Assembly: GCA_018398585.1 (NCBI GenBank)
Contig: JAGTTD010000012.1
Coordinates: forward strand, 23,011,036-23,075,035
Reading direction: 5' to 3'
From: Simmondsia chinensis
Lineage: Eukaryota > Streptophyta > Magnoliopsida > Caryophyllales > Simmondsiaceae
DNA length: 64,000 bases
In this document: piece after piece, positions 1 through 10,237 of the stretch
How positions within the stretch are numbered: position 1 is the stretch's first letter
Layout of the letters: the number at the start of each line of letters is the position of its first letter
The notes under the pieces: generated by a model
Told to the model about the DNA's origin: nothing
The model's input: the letters and a program-made list of their open reading frames with translations, nothing else
The model's database searches: none
Made by a program: the position numbers and the translations under genes

Positions 1-162
1 ATGATACTCCTTCAAGTCAAAATTCTCGTCATGAAATTTGTCCTATTCAAATAAGTAAACTCAATTTCTTGTCATGCTAATCAAATTTTGTCATCGTAAA
101 TTAAATATCTAACAATCATCGCATAATTATTTGCAAATGAAAATATAAACTACATTATACAG

Positions 163-438
163 TTAAGTTACCAGGACTACAGCAAACATGTGTTCCTTCT
201 CTCTCGCGTCAATTTCATCCCATGAGTGCTTCCTTCTTGGAACAACATTTCTATCACGTACGATTTTGCCCAAGTGTCGAGAAAATTCATTTGCATTTTG
301 TCCAACACAGCGATTTTGGAAAATTTCAACAGGCAACTTATTTCCAGGTTTTAGAGTTGCCACCTTTTTGCATTTGCCCTTTCCACGTCTTGTTCTCTTC
401 TTTCCATCATTATTTTCAGTAGAATCTACCAATAACAA
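163..438 (-). pseudogene. Transposase_24-like (Ptta/En/Spm) segment of the CACTA gene
   Basis: This 91-residue stretch has a basic N-terminal part (KKRTRRGKGKCKK), then a segment with GNKLPVEIF, VGQNANEFSRHLGKIVRD and a tryptophan in HSWDEID. That layout matches the conserved N-terminal block of plant Ptta/En/Spm transposase-related proteins (a GxKLxVEF motif, a VGxNAxxFSxxLGxLVR motif, then a W). It lies downstream of the DUF4216-like part on the same strand, the expected order in a CACTA element. It is short, and I cannot tell whether it was spliced to the upstream exons. Function in the family is unclear; it is usually called an accessory transposase protein. Confidence 0.55.
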
Positions 439-464
439 AAAAGTGATTACATGCTAAAAAGAAA

Positions 465-866
465 TCAAAGCCTTACCATTTTAAAAAAAGAGTAAGAAAA
501 ACAATTACCTTGTTTATCAACATCAATTTCATTTTCAATTTCATGATTCTCCAACTCCATTTCAATTTGCAAAGCATTTGTGGAGTTCATATGGTCAGAT
601 GTTAGATCAGGAGCTTCAAATGAAGCTTCACGTGATCTAATTGGTGAAGACATCATATTAGCTTCTCTAGCCTGTGTATCATGATTGTTAATTGTAGAAG
701 GGGAAGGCATATGAATAGCTCCAACTGAATTGAGTGTAATAGGCCTATTTCTCTTGTTAATATAAGCCTTTAACCCTTGACTACTTCTGGATAGTGCTCC
801 CGGTGGTAGGAATTGTTTATTAGCTTTTGAAGAAGAAGGCTTATTATTAACTTTACTTTGAAACAT
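465..866 (-). pseudogene. Unrecognised ORF within the CACTA element, 133 aa
   Basis: An open frame of 133 residues between the DUF4216-like part and the Transposase_24-like part, on the same strand. It is rich in Ser, Asn and Glu, with an acidic stretch near its C-terminus (EMELENHEIENEIDVD), and I see no conserved domain. Its place suggests that it is a linker exon or the N-terminal low-complexity part of the Transposase_24-like protein, which in many CACTA elements follows a Ser/Pro-rich region. A chance ORF is possible. Confidence 0.35.
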
Positions 867-1071
867 CGTCCTATCACATAAAAAGACAAGTCAGTACAAC
901 AACAATAATAACAACAACCCAGCAAGTTGGCATACGTCTGATTTCATCACCTTTTATTTTACACTATTATCAAACCGCTTCACTAATGGAAAGAATTCAA
1001 GAAAACAAGTCAGCCGATGTGATAGAAACTCAAGACAATAACAACAAAATCGGGAAAATAAGAAAATAAGG

Positions 1072-1939
1072 TCATGTTCTTTTCTTTTTCTTCCTCTTTC
1101 TAGTCTCACTGGTCTCAAACAGATCAACAGCCATTGGCTCTATATCCATCCTCATCCAATTGATTGTATCATCCAAAGTTGAAGCAGTGGATGAGATCAA
1201 ATTGGGCTTGAAGTGTTCGCCTTGTTGATATGCTTCACAAGGATCTACATTATTGGAATCGTCATTTTGTTCGACCTCATATAAGCCACGCGGCTGAGCC
1301 TCAACGACAACATACCATCCTTTCCTCTCGTTGTCTGTGATGTAAAATACCTGTCTTTCCTGATTAGCCAAAACAAATGGCTCGTCTATTTTTAGCTTAT
1401 ACTTAAGATCAATGCTAACAACCCCATATTCATCCTTAACCATTCCCTTTCCATACACATCCCACCATTTACAACGAAATAATACCACTCTATTTCCACC
1501 AAGATATTATAACTGGAGCACCTTTGTCAATACCCCATAATATTCCACATTTTCACTTCTATTATCTGTATTACCGACAACAAGCACACCACTATTTTGA
1601 GTCTTCAAGCGTTTCTCACAATCTTCTGTATGGAACCGATGTCCATTAACTATATATCCTTGATAGCTTGTAATGTATTGAGTAGGGCCACGAGACAACG
1701 CCAACAAGCCTTCCATCTTTTTACTTTTATCATGCTCAGAAAGGCGTGCCACCTACAATATTTAACTTAAATTAGTTGTTTTCATTGATATAAATGACTT
1801 AATAAGAAGCCAAATTGTGTGAGAATTTGAAATCCAAAATAGTGTATTTACCTCATATTTGAACCAATGCATAAATTTTGCATTATATTCCTTTCCACGT
1901 AAATCAACACCACTGAAAGCAACAGCTTCAGCAAACTGG
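1072..1939 (-). pseudogene. DUF4216-like part of the CACTA gene, with an intron and an in-frame stop
   Basis: Reading on the minus strand, a short exon (1939-1853) encodes FAEAVAFSGVDLRGKEYNAK and ends at a GT donor. A matching AG acceptor at about 1753 restores the frame into GYIVNGHRFHTEDCEKRLKT and then VVLFRCKWWDVYG, VFYITD and WYVVVEAQPRGLYE. These are the hallmarks of the DUF4216 region that follows DUF4218 in plant CACTA proteins. One TAA at 1507-1509 interrupts the frame between YYGVLTKVLQL and YLGGNRVVLFRC, where the family has a sense codon; the flanking parts are in the same frame. The C-terminus ends in a basic run (TRKRKKKKRT), possibly a nuclear localisation signal. The intron and stop placement are my reading. 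Confidence 0.7.
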
Positions 1940-2020
1940 CTATAAAATCATAAAAAGTGATTAATTTGGCGGCTATGAACAAGAAAAATATGACATATTT
2001 GTCATAAGGTTATGGTGTCT

Positions 2021-2455
2021 TACCCCGCTTCTTCCGTCCTCACCTCCGCCTATACGGGATCAACTGGATTAGCTGCTATCTATTATTGATGAACAGGGAG
2101 AGGCACAAGCGCGTCATGCCCGAAAGACTCACCTCGCATTGGGGGGTTAATTCATCGAGTCTTTCAAGAAGTTATAAAAATTTTATTGGCGCCCTAGACC
2201 GTTTTGGGTGACTTTTACGTGCTTGTCCTTGGAAATAAGAGTGACAAAAGTGCAGCCCCCTTTTCTAAAAAAGAGATTAAAAAAACGGTCTTCAGGCCTT
2301 CCCCACCAAAACCCTTACTCGGCCCTCGGCAAGGTGAGAGTAGTTGGGTCAAAATAAGCGTCTCCTTTGCGAGGAGGTTGCGTTGCTTTCGCGTGAAGAT
2401 TGAGGACCTGCAGACGGCAGAATTTGAACAGGAAATTGCCACAAGATTGAGATAG
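2021..2455. other. Possible organelle (mitochondrial-like) DNA insert inside a CACTA intron
   Basis: This stretch is clearly richer in GC than the AT-rich DNA on both sides and lacks the texture of the surrounding transposon. It has the look of plant mitochondrial spacer DNA (for example CCTTCCCCACCAAAACCC and CTCGGCCCTCGGCAAGG). It sits between the DUF4218-like and DUF4216-like exons, so in a spliced transcript it would be intronic. I found no gene in it; the 83-85 aa ORFs on both strands look incidental. The origin is a guess from base texture only. Confidence 0.35.
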
Positions 2456-2576
2456 ATATGTTTGAATTTCAATTAAAAAAAGAAAATCATGCAATAAGAC
2501 CTCGTCATGTTCATCCTTACTAACATCCCATACAAAAAAGATTTTCTTTTTTGAAGTCTGGATTTTTTCAATCACT

Positions 2577-5201
2577 TTAACGTGGTTCAACTTCAATGCA
2601 ATTCCTCAATATGTACATATGAGCTTTATCCAACTCATCATTGTCAATAGTAGGAAATGAGGCAGCTCCTAATGCTCGTCCAGAATGACAAAAAACAGAT
2701 AAGCCTCCCTCGTAGTTATATTCCTCTTCATTTCTCCCAGGGAAACTCAACTTTGTCTTCATGTCTTCCGAATACCTAGAGCAAAATGTCATACACTCAT
2801 CTGCTATGTAGCCCTTGGCAATTGAGCCCTCTGGACGAGCTTTGTTCCGAATATGAGACTTTAGATGATATAATTCTTGCTCTATAGGAAACATCCATCT
2901 AAATTGAATTGGGCCCCCAATCTTAGCCTCATAAGGTAAATGAATAGGCAAATGCACCATAACATCAAAAAATGACAAGGGAAAGATCCTCTCTAACTTG
3001 CAAAGCGTAAATGGAATTTGAGCCTCAATTTGATCCAACTCATCCAAATTTATTGCTTTAGCACACAAGATCTTAAAAAACATTGATAACTCAATTAGTG
3101 CCTCATGCTCCACTTTGGTAAGAAGACCGCGTATTGCTAGAGGAAGTAGATGTTCGAGAATAATATGGCAGTCGTGACTCTTCAATCCCAATATCTTACT
3201 CTCCTTCATATTCACACATTGAGAAATATTAGACGAAAATCCATCTGGAACCTTTAAATCTTTTAAGAGATGGCAAAATTTACGCTTCTCAGCAGCTTAA
3301 AATGTATATGAACCAGCATTTATTTTGGTCTTATTACCCTCCTGATAAGGATGTAAATTCGGCCTTAAGTGCATTGCTTGCAAGTCCAAACGACCTTTAA
3401 CATGATCCTTTGTTTTCCCTTTGATGTTCAGAAGAGTGCCTAAAATATTGTCACATACATTCTTCTCAATATGCATCATATCCAAATTATGCCGCAACAA
3501 AAGTGTCCTCCAATAAGGAAGCTTGAAAAAAATACTCTTCTTTTTCCAATTATCTCCCCTAGTATCATATGTCAGCTTGACCTTTTTGTGTGGAGCTTTA
3601 CTTAATGTAATGTCCTCGAGATCCTCCACCTAACGAAGGATATCATTACCAGATAATGGCTTTGGTGGAAATCTCTTCTCAATCATCCCATCAAAAGAGT
3701 CTTTATCTTTTCACCACTTATGATTACGAGGTAACCAACATCGGTGCCCTATGTAACACTGTTTGGCACTATTCTACAACCTGATAGAGTAAGTATTTGT
3801 ATTACAAATAGGGCATGCTAACTTACCCTTGGTGCTCCATCCCGATAAGTTTCCATAAGCAGGAAAATCATTAATTGTCCATAACAAAGCTGCCCGTAAT
3901 ATAAAATTTTGTTTTCTCGACGCATCAAATGTTTCAACACCCGATTCCCATAGCTCATTCAACTCCTCAATCAGAGGTTGTAGATATATGTCAATTGCAT
4001 TACCTGGAGCCTCAGGACCAGGTATAAGCAATGATAAAATCATATTAGACTGCTTCATACACATTTCAGGAGGCTAGTTGTAGGGAATCAATATGACTGG
4101 CCAAATGCTATATGGCGTCTTTGAATTTGCAAAGGGTTGAATACCATCACTAGCAAGACCAAGTCTAACATTACGGGGCTCTAGGGCAAATTCATTATGT
4201 GACTCATCAAATGATTTCCATGCAAGCGAATCAGCAGGGTGCCTCATTACATCATCTTTGTTTCTTTTATCGTGATGCCATCTGATCAAAGAAGCAGTCT
4301 TTGTTGACATATATAATTGTTGCAACCTCGGCTTTAGTGTGAAGTAACGTAGAGTCTTACATGGTATTTTTCTACCATTTGCTTTACATTTTTTCTCTCC
4401 ATTACGCTTATCATCTTTCCATCTCGAAGCACTGCATATCTTACAGTCATCCAACTCTGCATCCTCCTTCCAAAATAGCATGCAATCATTTACACATGCA
4501 TCAATTTTAGTGTAAGAAAGGCCAAGGTCCCGAATAAACTTTTTTGCCTCGTAATATGAATCTGGCAAAGTAGAACTCTCAGGTAAAAGCTCTTCCTTTA
4601 AGAATTGCAACAACATAGTAAATGATGCATTGCTCCAATGGCCTAGGGTCATTATATGAAGCAATTTCACTAACGCAGACAACTGAGAGATTTTCGACCC
4701 CTCGTGTAGTGGTTGTTCAGAACTCTCCAACCACCTATAGAATTTCTTAGCTTTCTCATTTGGCTTCTCTTCATGCACAGCGTGACTTGAGGAATCAATG
4801 TCACCAAAGTAAGAAAATTTATCCCTCAAAATATCATTCACAGCACCATCGGCATCAAGTTCAAGATCATCTTCATCATCAAGATCATCATCACTTTCTC
4901 ATTCAGAATCGGATTCCGTTTCAACTTGACTCTCACCATGGTCATACCAAAAAGTATAACTTGGCACTATCCCATATCTAAGTAAATGACCTTTTACCCA
5001 TTCGCGATCTCCAAAGTCACGTAGGTTGCATTTAGTACATGGACAAGCAAAAGTTCTTCCTTTTCTTTCCTCTGCATAGTCTAAAAAACTTTGAACTCCA
5101 TTTTGATATGTTAAACTCACCCGATCATGAACGAAGTGCATCCATTGTTTATTAGGCACCATATTATTATAAGTTATGCCAAGAATATACCTAAAAAGCA
5201 T
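2577..5201 (-). pseudogene. TNP2-type CACTA transposase with DUF4218-like C-terminal part, six in-frame stops
   Basis: This is one continuous minus-strand frame of about 875 codons. The N-terminal part has NKQWM, a CPCTKC cysteine pair and HLLRYGIVPSY, as in the transposase-associated domain. The middle has DCMLFWKEDAELDDCKIC, LRYFTLKPRLQQLYMS, MRHPADSLAWKSFD and RNVRLGLASDGIQPF, then SLLIPGPEAPGNAIDIYLQP and ACPICNTNT, which are TNP2 hallmarks. The last part (GLKSHDCHIILEHLLPLAIR, FPLSFFDVMVHLPIHLPYEA, RWMFPIEQELYHLK) is DUF4218-like. Stops fall at 4899-4901, 4074-4076, 3774-3776, 3711-3713, 3630-3632 and 3297-3299 with no frameshift. The active protein would bind subterminal repeats and cut the element; this copy cannot. 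Confidence 0.9.
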
Positions 5202-5267
5202 AGTTCAATTGAAAAACTTAGGAAAAGGAGGATAGTTGGGAGAGATTCTACTATGTAGATTTTATTT

Positions 5268-5409
5268 TCTTGCACATACAAAATTTTTTTCCCTATCCTT
5301 TAATTTTTTTGACCTTAAATCTGAATCACACAAATTATCTTTGTGTGGTTGAGATTTAAGATTAAAAAAAAAAAAAAAATCAAAGGTAGGGAAAAAAAAA
5401 TCTGCATGT

Positions 5410-5413
<4 letters not shown>
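5268..5413. repeat. Inverted repeat with arms of about 65-75 bp
   Basis: The left arm (5270-5334) and right arm (5340-5412) are near-perfect inverted copies, including CTGAATCACACAAA facing TTTGTGTGGTTGAG, CCCTATCCTTT facing AAAGGTAGGG, and TTGCACAT facing ATGTGCAA at the outer ends, with about 5 bp between them. Homopolymer A/T runs differ in length between arms, and a run of about 33 A follows the right arm. It could be a small foldback element or a hairpin-forming remnant. It lies just upstream of the TNP2 start. Confidence 0.75.
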
Positions 5414-5445
<32 letters not shown>

Positions 5446-5455
5446 AAAAGAAATT

Positions 5456-6263
5456 TTGCACAACAAACACAAATATAATAGAAACAATGGCTAATACCGA
5501 TCTGTTGCTACTTCACTACCAATCCTTGATGCAGATTCAGAATTCATCACATCCTCAGCTGCAATTTCAGCAATATTTCAGCCTTAATAAGTAATTTTAA
5601 AGTCTAATTCTCTTTCATTCTTGAGGACAAGAATGTTTTCAAAGGGAAGGGAATGTTATGATCTGAAAATTCAAGATCTGGCTGGGTTGCATCTTGGTTC
5701 TGTTAGGCTATTACTGTGTTCTGTTAGGTTGCTGTTAATTGCTGCCATGTTGTTCAAATGCTGTTAGTTGTTGATTAGTTTAGTAAACGATGTATTAGCT
5801 TGGTATTGCTTTCTTAGGTTGCAATGTAATTAGCTGCAAGTTGTAATAAGTGCTTTCAGTTCCTGCATTGAGTTGTAATCCTGCAGTAAGCATGCAGTAG
5901 TAGCAGCTGGTTTGGGTGTTGGTGTCTTGGCGACAAAAATAAGCTTTAGAAGTTAATTACTAGATATTTTCTAGATACTTCTAGTTAGTTCCTGAGTCGG
6001 TTAAGCCTTAAGTCTAGGTACATTGTATTAGCTTGCTTGTTCTTGCCTATAAGTAGTAGGAGCTGCTGTAATTTCAGATTCATTCCAAGAAATTGAAACA
6101 AATATCTCATTTGAGATCAACTTTCTCGCTCTCATCTAACTCTCTCTATTTCTCATCCCTAATTCTCTAATTTCTCATCTTAATTCCCTTCTTTCTCATC
6201 TCATACTCTCAATCTATCCTCATTTTACTTAGCTTACGTTCATGATTCAATCACGAGCGTAAT
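5456..6263 (+). mobile_element. LTR retrotransposon remnant: 3' internal end, polypurine tract and LTR
   Basis: The stretch up to 5655 ends with TTGAGGACAAGAATG and AAAGGGAAGGGAA, a polypurine tract, followed at 5656 by TGTTATGATCTG. The same tract and start occur at 51962-52003 in the TRIM-like element, and both LTRs end near CGAGCGTAA(C/T)A after pyrimidine-rich CTCATCT repeats. So 5656-6263 is an LTR of the same or a sister family. The 5' half of the element is missing. It lies within the upstream part of the CACTA element, consistent with nested insertion, but I could not identify a target duplication. Confidence 0.6.
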
Positions 6264-6465
6264 AGTTTGATCTTGAATTATAACACAAAGGCTGAAATTT
6301 CAAATTTGTTGAATAGAATTTAGATCTATTATTCATTGTTTAAAGGTCGATACTGTTACAATAAGCACCCCTCCAGCTGAAATTTCCGCCACACCAAAGG
6401 TTCCGTAAGTCTCAAAGCTCTACTTAGATTCTTGGGACAATAATCTCTTAAATGGGAAGAGAGGA

Positions 6466-6467
<2 letters not shown>

Positions 6468-6496
<29 letters not shown>
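6468..6496 (+). repeat. Homopolymer of 29 G
   Basis: An uninterrupted run of 29 G follows a GA-rich lead (GAAGAGAGGAGAG). It is one of several long G or C runs in the window. Length may be unreliable because of sequencing limits. Confidence 0.9.
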
Positions 6497-6528
6497 AGGG
6501 AGGGATGGATATTATCATGATCTTAGTA

Positions 6529-6868
6529 TGTTGGAGGGTATATATGAAAATTAGTTAGTTAATTGGTGGTTAATGTCAGTTAATGGTTTTGGCGGGAAAA
6601 TTCATATATGTCGGTTAAGTCGATTTAGTTGGTTAGTAGTAGTTAAGGTTGATCTGGATTCATTGTTTACTTAGATATTTTTAAGCTCAATCAATTAGTA
6701 TAAATAGGAAGCCTTGCGTTGTAAGAAGGTACGTTGAATGATAATTGGATTGAATTCTCTTCTCATCTCTATATTTCTCTCTACTTTCTCATCTCTTTAC
6801 CCTTCTTTCTCATCTCACACTCTCTTATTTCTATCAAACCCTAGGTTATGAATTAAGATTGATCTTGA
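6529..6868 (+). mobile_element. Possible second, shorter LTR-like sequence
   Basis: The stretch starts TGTTGGAGGGTATATATG and ends CTTGATTCATAACA. It has a TATA-like AGTATAAATAGG near 6698 and a pyrimidine-rich CTCATCTCT zone before its end, the same ground plan as the LTRs at 5656 and 50083. It may be a solo LTR. No target duplication was seen and the 5' boundary is uncertain. Confidence 0.35.
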
Positions 6869-6882
6869 TTCATAACAATTGG

Positions 6883-7440
6883 CTTATAATAGACACGAAC
6901 TACCAACTAATTTCTTAATTCGGCAAATATAACAAGAACTACCAACATAAAAGGGACTTGTTCTCTTTAAAGCTTTGACAATCTAGCAAAAAATCATTCA
7001 AAATCTGGATACAATATGTCAATATAGCAAAGAACTAAATTAGGGCTGTTAATTACCAACGAACAACAGACATGGGCTTATAACAAGCACGAACTACCAA
7101 CTAATTTATTAATTCAGCAAAGATAACATGAATTACCAACATAAAAGGGACAAATTCGTTTTGGAACTTTGTCAATCTAACAAAAATCATACAAATTATG
7201 GGTATAGTGGGTCAATACAGCGAAGAATAGAATTAAGGCTATTAACTACCAACAAACAATAGACATCGGCTTATAACAAAAATGAATTATCAACTCATTT
7301 GCTAATACAACACGAACTAACAAATAACAAGACAAATTCGCTTTAAAGCTTTGTCATTCTAGTATAAAATCATTTGAAATCTTGGTACAATAGGTAAATA
7401 CTGTAAAAAATGGAATATAGGTTTACGATCGAAGCCTTCG
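6883..7440 (+). repeat. Tandem repeat, about 192-bp unit, nearly three copies
   Basis: The unit starting GGCTTATAA and containing ACGAACTACCAACTAATTT, AAAAGGGAC and AAAATCAT recurs at about 6883, 7076 and 7268, with divergence increasing in the third copy. It lies in the non-coding 5' part of the CACTA element, where such internal repeats are common. Confidence 0.75.
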
Positions 7441-8159
7441 TCTGCTGCCGCCATTGCCAAATCTTTGAAGAAAAGAAATTCACACAGTTTAATGAAGAAA
7501 TTATTGCATAAAATCTATAGATTAACACCGCAATGTAGTAATAGCCAATTCTAGGGTTACCAAACGACAATGACGCAAAGAAATTTCAGAAAACGCAATC
7601 AATCAAACAAAATTAATTACCTAAGGTTGGTTTTCGCTGTTGTGCGGCAGGTTCACGAAGGACTGACGAAGGTAAATGCTGTGCGGTTGGATTTCATGAG
7701 TGGGTGTGAAGAGTTAGGGTTTATTGGTGAAGAATCAGGCCTGCGCGTGGGTGTGGAGGGAAGGTCAATGCTACAAATTGCATATCGGGTGTGGGTGTGA
7801 AATGTTAGGGTTTATACTGTCAGAGTGAGAGCTGCGTGTGTTGTGGAGGGAAGAAAGGGTGGGAAAATTTTTTTCCCAAAATTAATGTAACGTAATTTTT
7901 GTTAAATTATTACATTTATTATATTTTAGTATCTAAAATAAAAAATTATCAAGTATAATAGAAATATACTGAAAGAGTAAAATATCGAATTAAGTATTAA
8001 TTGGGATATTATTTAATTCTTGAACTTGAATTGCGGTATGAATGGCTGAAACATCAATTAAAAAATTTAAGAGAATAAAAACAATAGACAATAACAAATT
8101 TAAAAAAGGGCATAATTTTTAAAAATTAACAAATTTTAACTCCTTTGACCAAAATTTTA
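7441..8159. other. Non-coding 5' part of the CACTA element
   Basis: No gene recognised. About 7560-7860 is richer in G and contains two diverged copies of a segment with GTTAGGGTTTAT and GGAGGGAAG (near 7714 and 7803), probably upstream control sequence of the transposase gene. 7860-8160 is AT-rich. Confidence 0.4.
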
Positions 8160-8363
8160 CCACTTACTTAAGCCTATTAACGATAATTTGTGAGTAGAAT
8201 TAACGACATTATTTAATGCCCGTCGTTATAAGCTCAACATATATCATCCTTTAACGACGGTGTTTTAATCCCGTCGTAACTAGGCACTACAAACAGACCA
8301 TTAATGACAAAAAAAAATTCCAGTCGTTATTTTTGGTTGTTAATAACCAGTTTTCTTGTAGTT
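8160..8363 (-). repeat. CACTA terminus with subterminal repeats
   Basis: The last 200 bp hold several copies in both orientations of the motif TAACGACGG/CCGTCGTTA (near 8202, 8219, 8252, 8271 and 8325), ending in TTTTCTTGTAGTT at 8351-8363. In CACTA elements such motifs bind the TNPA-type protein and the terminus is cut by the transposase. The outermost base differs from the consensus CACTA. Confidence 0.75.
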
Positions 8364-8403
8364 GGATGAGTTCAAGGAGAGATTCTGACGAATCGAGCAT
8401 TGC

Positions 8404-9144
8404 TTGGTTCAACTGGGGGCAAATCCCGATGCACCGGGAACCCAGCCCCAATGCCTATTAACACCGGGTGAAAACAAAAAGGTGAAAGACAAGACCAAGA
8501 ATCTAGCATCAGTTGCTAATCCACCGGACCCTGAGTCGAGGCAGCATCGGCTCTTTATCAGTACCGCCAACGTTGAAGAACGGAGGGTGAATACCGACCT
8601 CAGTGATGAACTTTCGAGGTTTGCAAAAGGAGAACCGATCCTTGAAGACTCTTCGTCTATTGATTGGTCTTCTTCACCCATATTTGACGAGGAGGAGGAA
8701 TCGGATGAGGTGGGGAGTCAATTAAGGAAGGATTATCCAGAGGCCTTGGCGTCTTATGTACCGCCAACAAGGGGAGAACAATACTGGCTAGATTGGGAAC
8801 CTAAAGACGCCTTACTTAGAAATAGGATGCTATACCAAACAAACCTTGGGGAACATGAGTAAATCAGATGCCTAATGTGGAAGTTACTTGTAATGATCTA
8901 CATCCGGGCAAGACAAAAAGGCAGATCAGCTATACTAACGCCAACCAAGGATGGGACTTGGCGGGACTGTGACAACAATGAGACAACACATGTGGCAAGA
9001 GTGAGAGAGTTACCGGAAGCTATGACAGAGATAAGGACAAGCCCGCAATGGAAGTGTCAAGTACCAATAGCAAAGTTACACGCTCTACTCCATCGCCGGG
9101 TTGAGTTCACGCTATCTATGTCACCTAAACGGAGCAAACCTTAG
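8404..9144 (+). pseudogene. Decayed gag-like remnant of the 8.4-10.2 kb element
   Basis: An open stretch of 152 residues starting at 8404 shares QLGANP with the frame at 24684 in the related element near 24 kb. It is acidic in its middle part (DEEEESDEVGS) and lacks a clear gag core. A second 89-residue stretch (8875-9144) follows in another frame. I see no zinc knuckle, protease or polymerase motif. It is either the poorly conserved N-terminal part of gag or the body of a non-autonomous element. Confidence 0.4.
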
Positions 9145-9261
9145 CAGGAGTATGCTGAGAACAGATTCACCACCGAAATCAATGTACATTGTGAGTATCC
9201 TACATCTCTGGCGAGTACCCTAACAATGGCAAGAAGGATACCAATGGTTCCACGGCCAATT

Positions 9262-9645
9262 CGAGGGCGAATTCTCTCCAACCAGGAAAGGACGATGCAG
9301 CCCCGCCTCCTTTGGCGTATTGCTTGGCGGCACTGTGGTTTAGGCATGGTTGACGTTGGCAAGTCAGTGGGGGAAGAGGACACGAGTACAGGGTAAGAAG
9401 CGGAGTTGGGTTGGCGAAGCAAGACAAAGGTACCGAGTCCAAATATGGCACATAGCTTGGCTAAGGAAGAAGAATGCGAGGACCTTAGTTAGATCTTTCT
9501 TGGCACTACCATATACTTGGCGGTTTACTAGAACCATGTGCTTGACCAATGAAGATTGGAGACTTGGCGTGACTGAAGTAACCGAGAAGAACTAGAGGCA
9601 AATTCGAGGACGAATTTTCTCCAACCGGGAGAGGATGATGCAGCC
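9262..9645 (+). repeat. Duplicated polyprotein-tail and polypurine module before the 3' LTR
   Basis: A segment of about 43 bp, with TTCGAGG(G/A)CGAATT, TCTCCAACC and a purine-rich (A/G)GGA(A/G)AGGA before (T/C)GATGCAGCC, occurs at about 9269 and again at 9601. In one frame it reads NSLQPGEDDAA-like, a common C-terminal tail of plant Gypsy polyproteins, and its purine tract is the likely plus-strand primer. The second copy directly abuts the LTR start at 9636. Confidence 0.6.
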
Positions 9646-10237
9646 GCCATCTCCGCGTGTGAAGAATTGGCCAAATAAAGACAAGTTTGGCGAGCACGTG
9701 GCTGGAGTGAACAAGAAATCGGCCTTAACAACAGTAAAAGGGAGAATATCCAGACTTGGCGCCACCATTACTTGGCGTCACCATATCCCGACGCCACCAT
9801 TGAAAGGCACGGTTCAAGGGATGCGTTTGAAGTTAGTTATTTTAGATAAAGTTTGATTAGGATTAGAATTAGTTTAAATTCAGATTTAAATTTTTATTTA
9901 TTTTATTTATTTATTTGTTTTAAATAGAGCATACAGATTGCGATTGCAACTGTTGATTCATATCACATGGATTGCGATCTCGACCGTTGATTAGATTTAA
10001 TATTTGAATTAGAGTTAGAGCCCTCCTCTATATAAGGAGAGGGGTAGCTAGGGTTTAGGGAACCAAATTCTTAGATTTATTTTATGAATTATTTGTCCGC
10101 TCTATTCTCAAGAGTGAGGATGAGAGCCGAATTTATCTTTCCCCTGTAATTTTTATTAGAATTTAATAAAATTAAAGGGAAGGCCGTCATGTCCTTCCCC
10201 CCCCCCCCCCCTAATCTTCCGCTGTCGCGCTGCATCA
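9636..10237 (+). mobile_element. 3' LTR of the 8.4-10.2 kb Gypsy-type element
   Basis: It starts TGATGCAGCC after a purine tract and ends GCGCTGCATCA, giving the inverted termini TGATGC/GCATCA. It carries a TATA-like CTATATAAGGAG near 10028 and a C15 run at 10197-10211. The related LTRs near 24.5 kb and 26.9 kb end GCGTTGCATCA and GCTAACATCA. Confidence 0.7.

Larger units (their letters stand above)
1..8363 (-). mobile_element. CACTA (En/Spm) DNA transposon, minus strand, one end outside the window
   Basis: The minus strand carries, in order, a transposase-associated N-terminal domain, a TNP2-type transposase, a DUF4218-like part, a DUF4216-like part and a Transposase_24-like part, the usual content of plant CACTA elements. 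The right edge at 8351-8363 reads, on the minus strand, AACTACAAGAAAA, one base off the common CACTA terminus CACTACAAGAAAA. It is followed inward by subterminal motifs of the form TAACGACGG/CCGTCGTTA. The other terminus is not seen and probably lies left of base 1. The element is dead: its genes carry many in-frame stops. It has been enlarged by LTR remnants (about 5456-6868) and possibly by organelle DNA (about 2021-2455). Confidence 0.85.
8364..10237 (+). mobile_element. 3' half of a Gypsy-type LTR element (gag remnant to 3' LTR)
   Basis: The sequence starts abruptly at the CACTA edge inside a gag region (GGTTCAACTGGGGGCAAATCC, matched by GATTCAACTCGGGGCAAATCC at 24686 in a related element). 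It ends with an LTR with inverted ends TGATGC and GCATCA at 9636-10237. The 5' LTR is absent from the window. The simplest reading is that the CACTA element jumped into this retroelement and that its 5' part lies left of base 1. Confidence 0.65.

Noticed and set aside
2204..2596. ORFs of 83-93 residues on both strands
   Set aside because: They have no domain and lie in the foreign-looking block inside a CACTA intron.
5343..5594. 83-residue Lys-rich ORF
   Set aside because: It is made by the A runs of the inverted repeat and has no biased codon use or domain.
9200..9856. Overlapping ORFs of 61-93 residues on both strands
   Set aside because: They overlap the tail-polypurine modules and LTR of a retroelement and show no domain.
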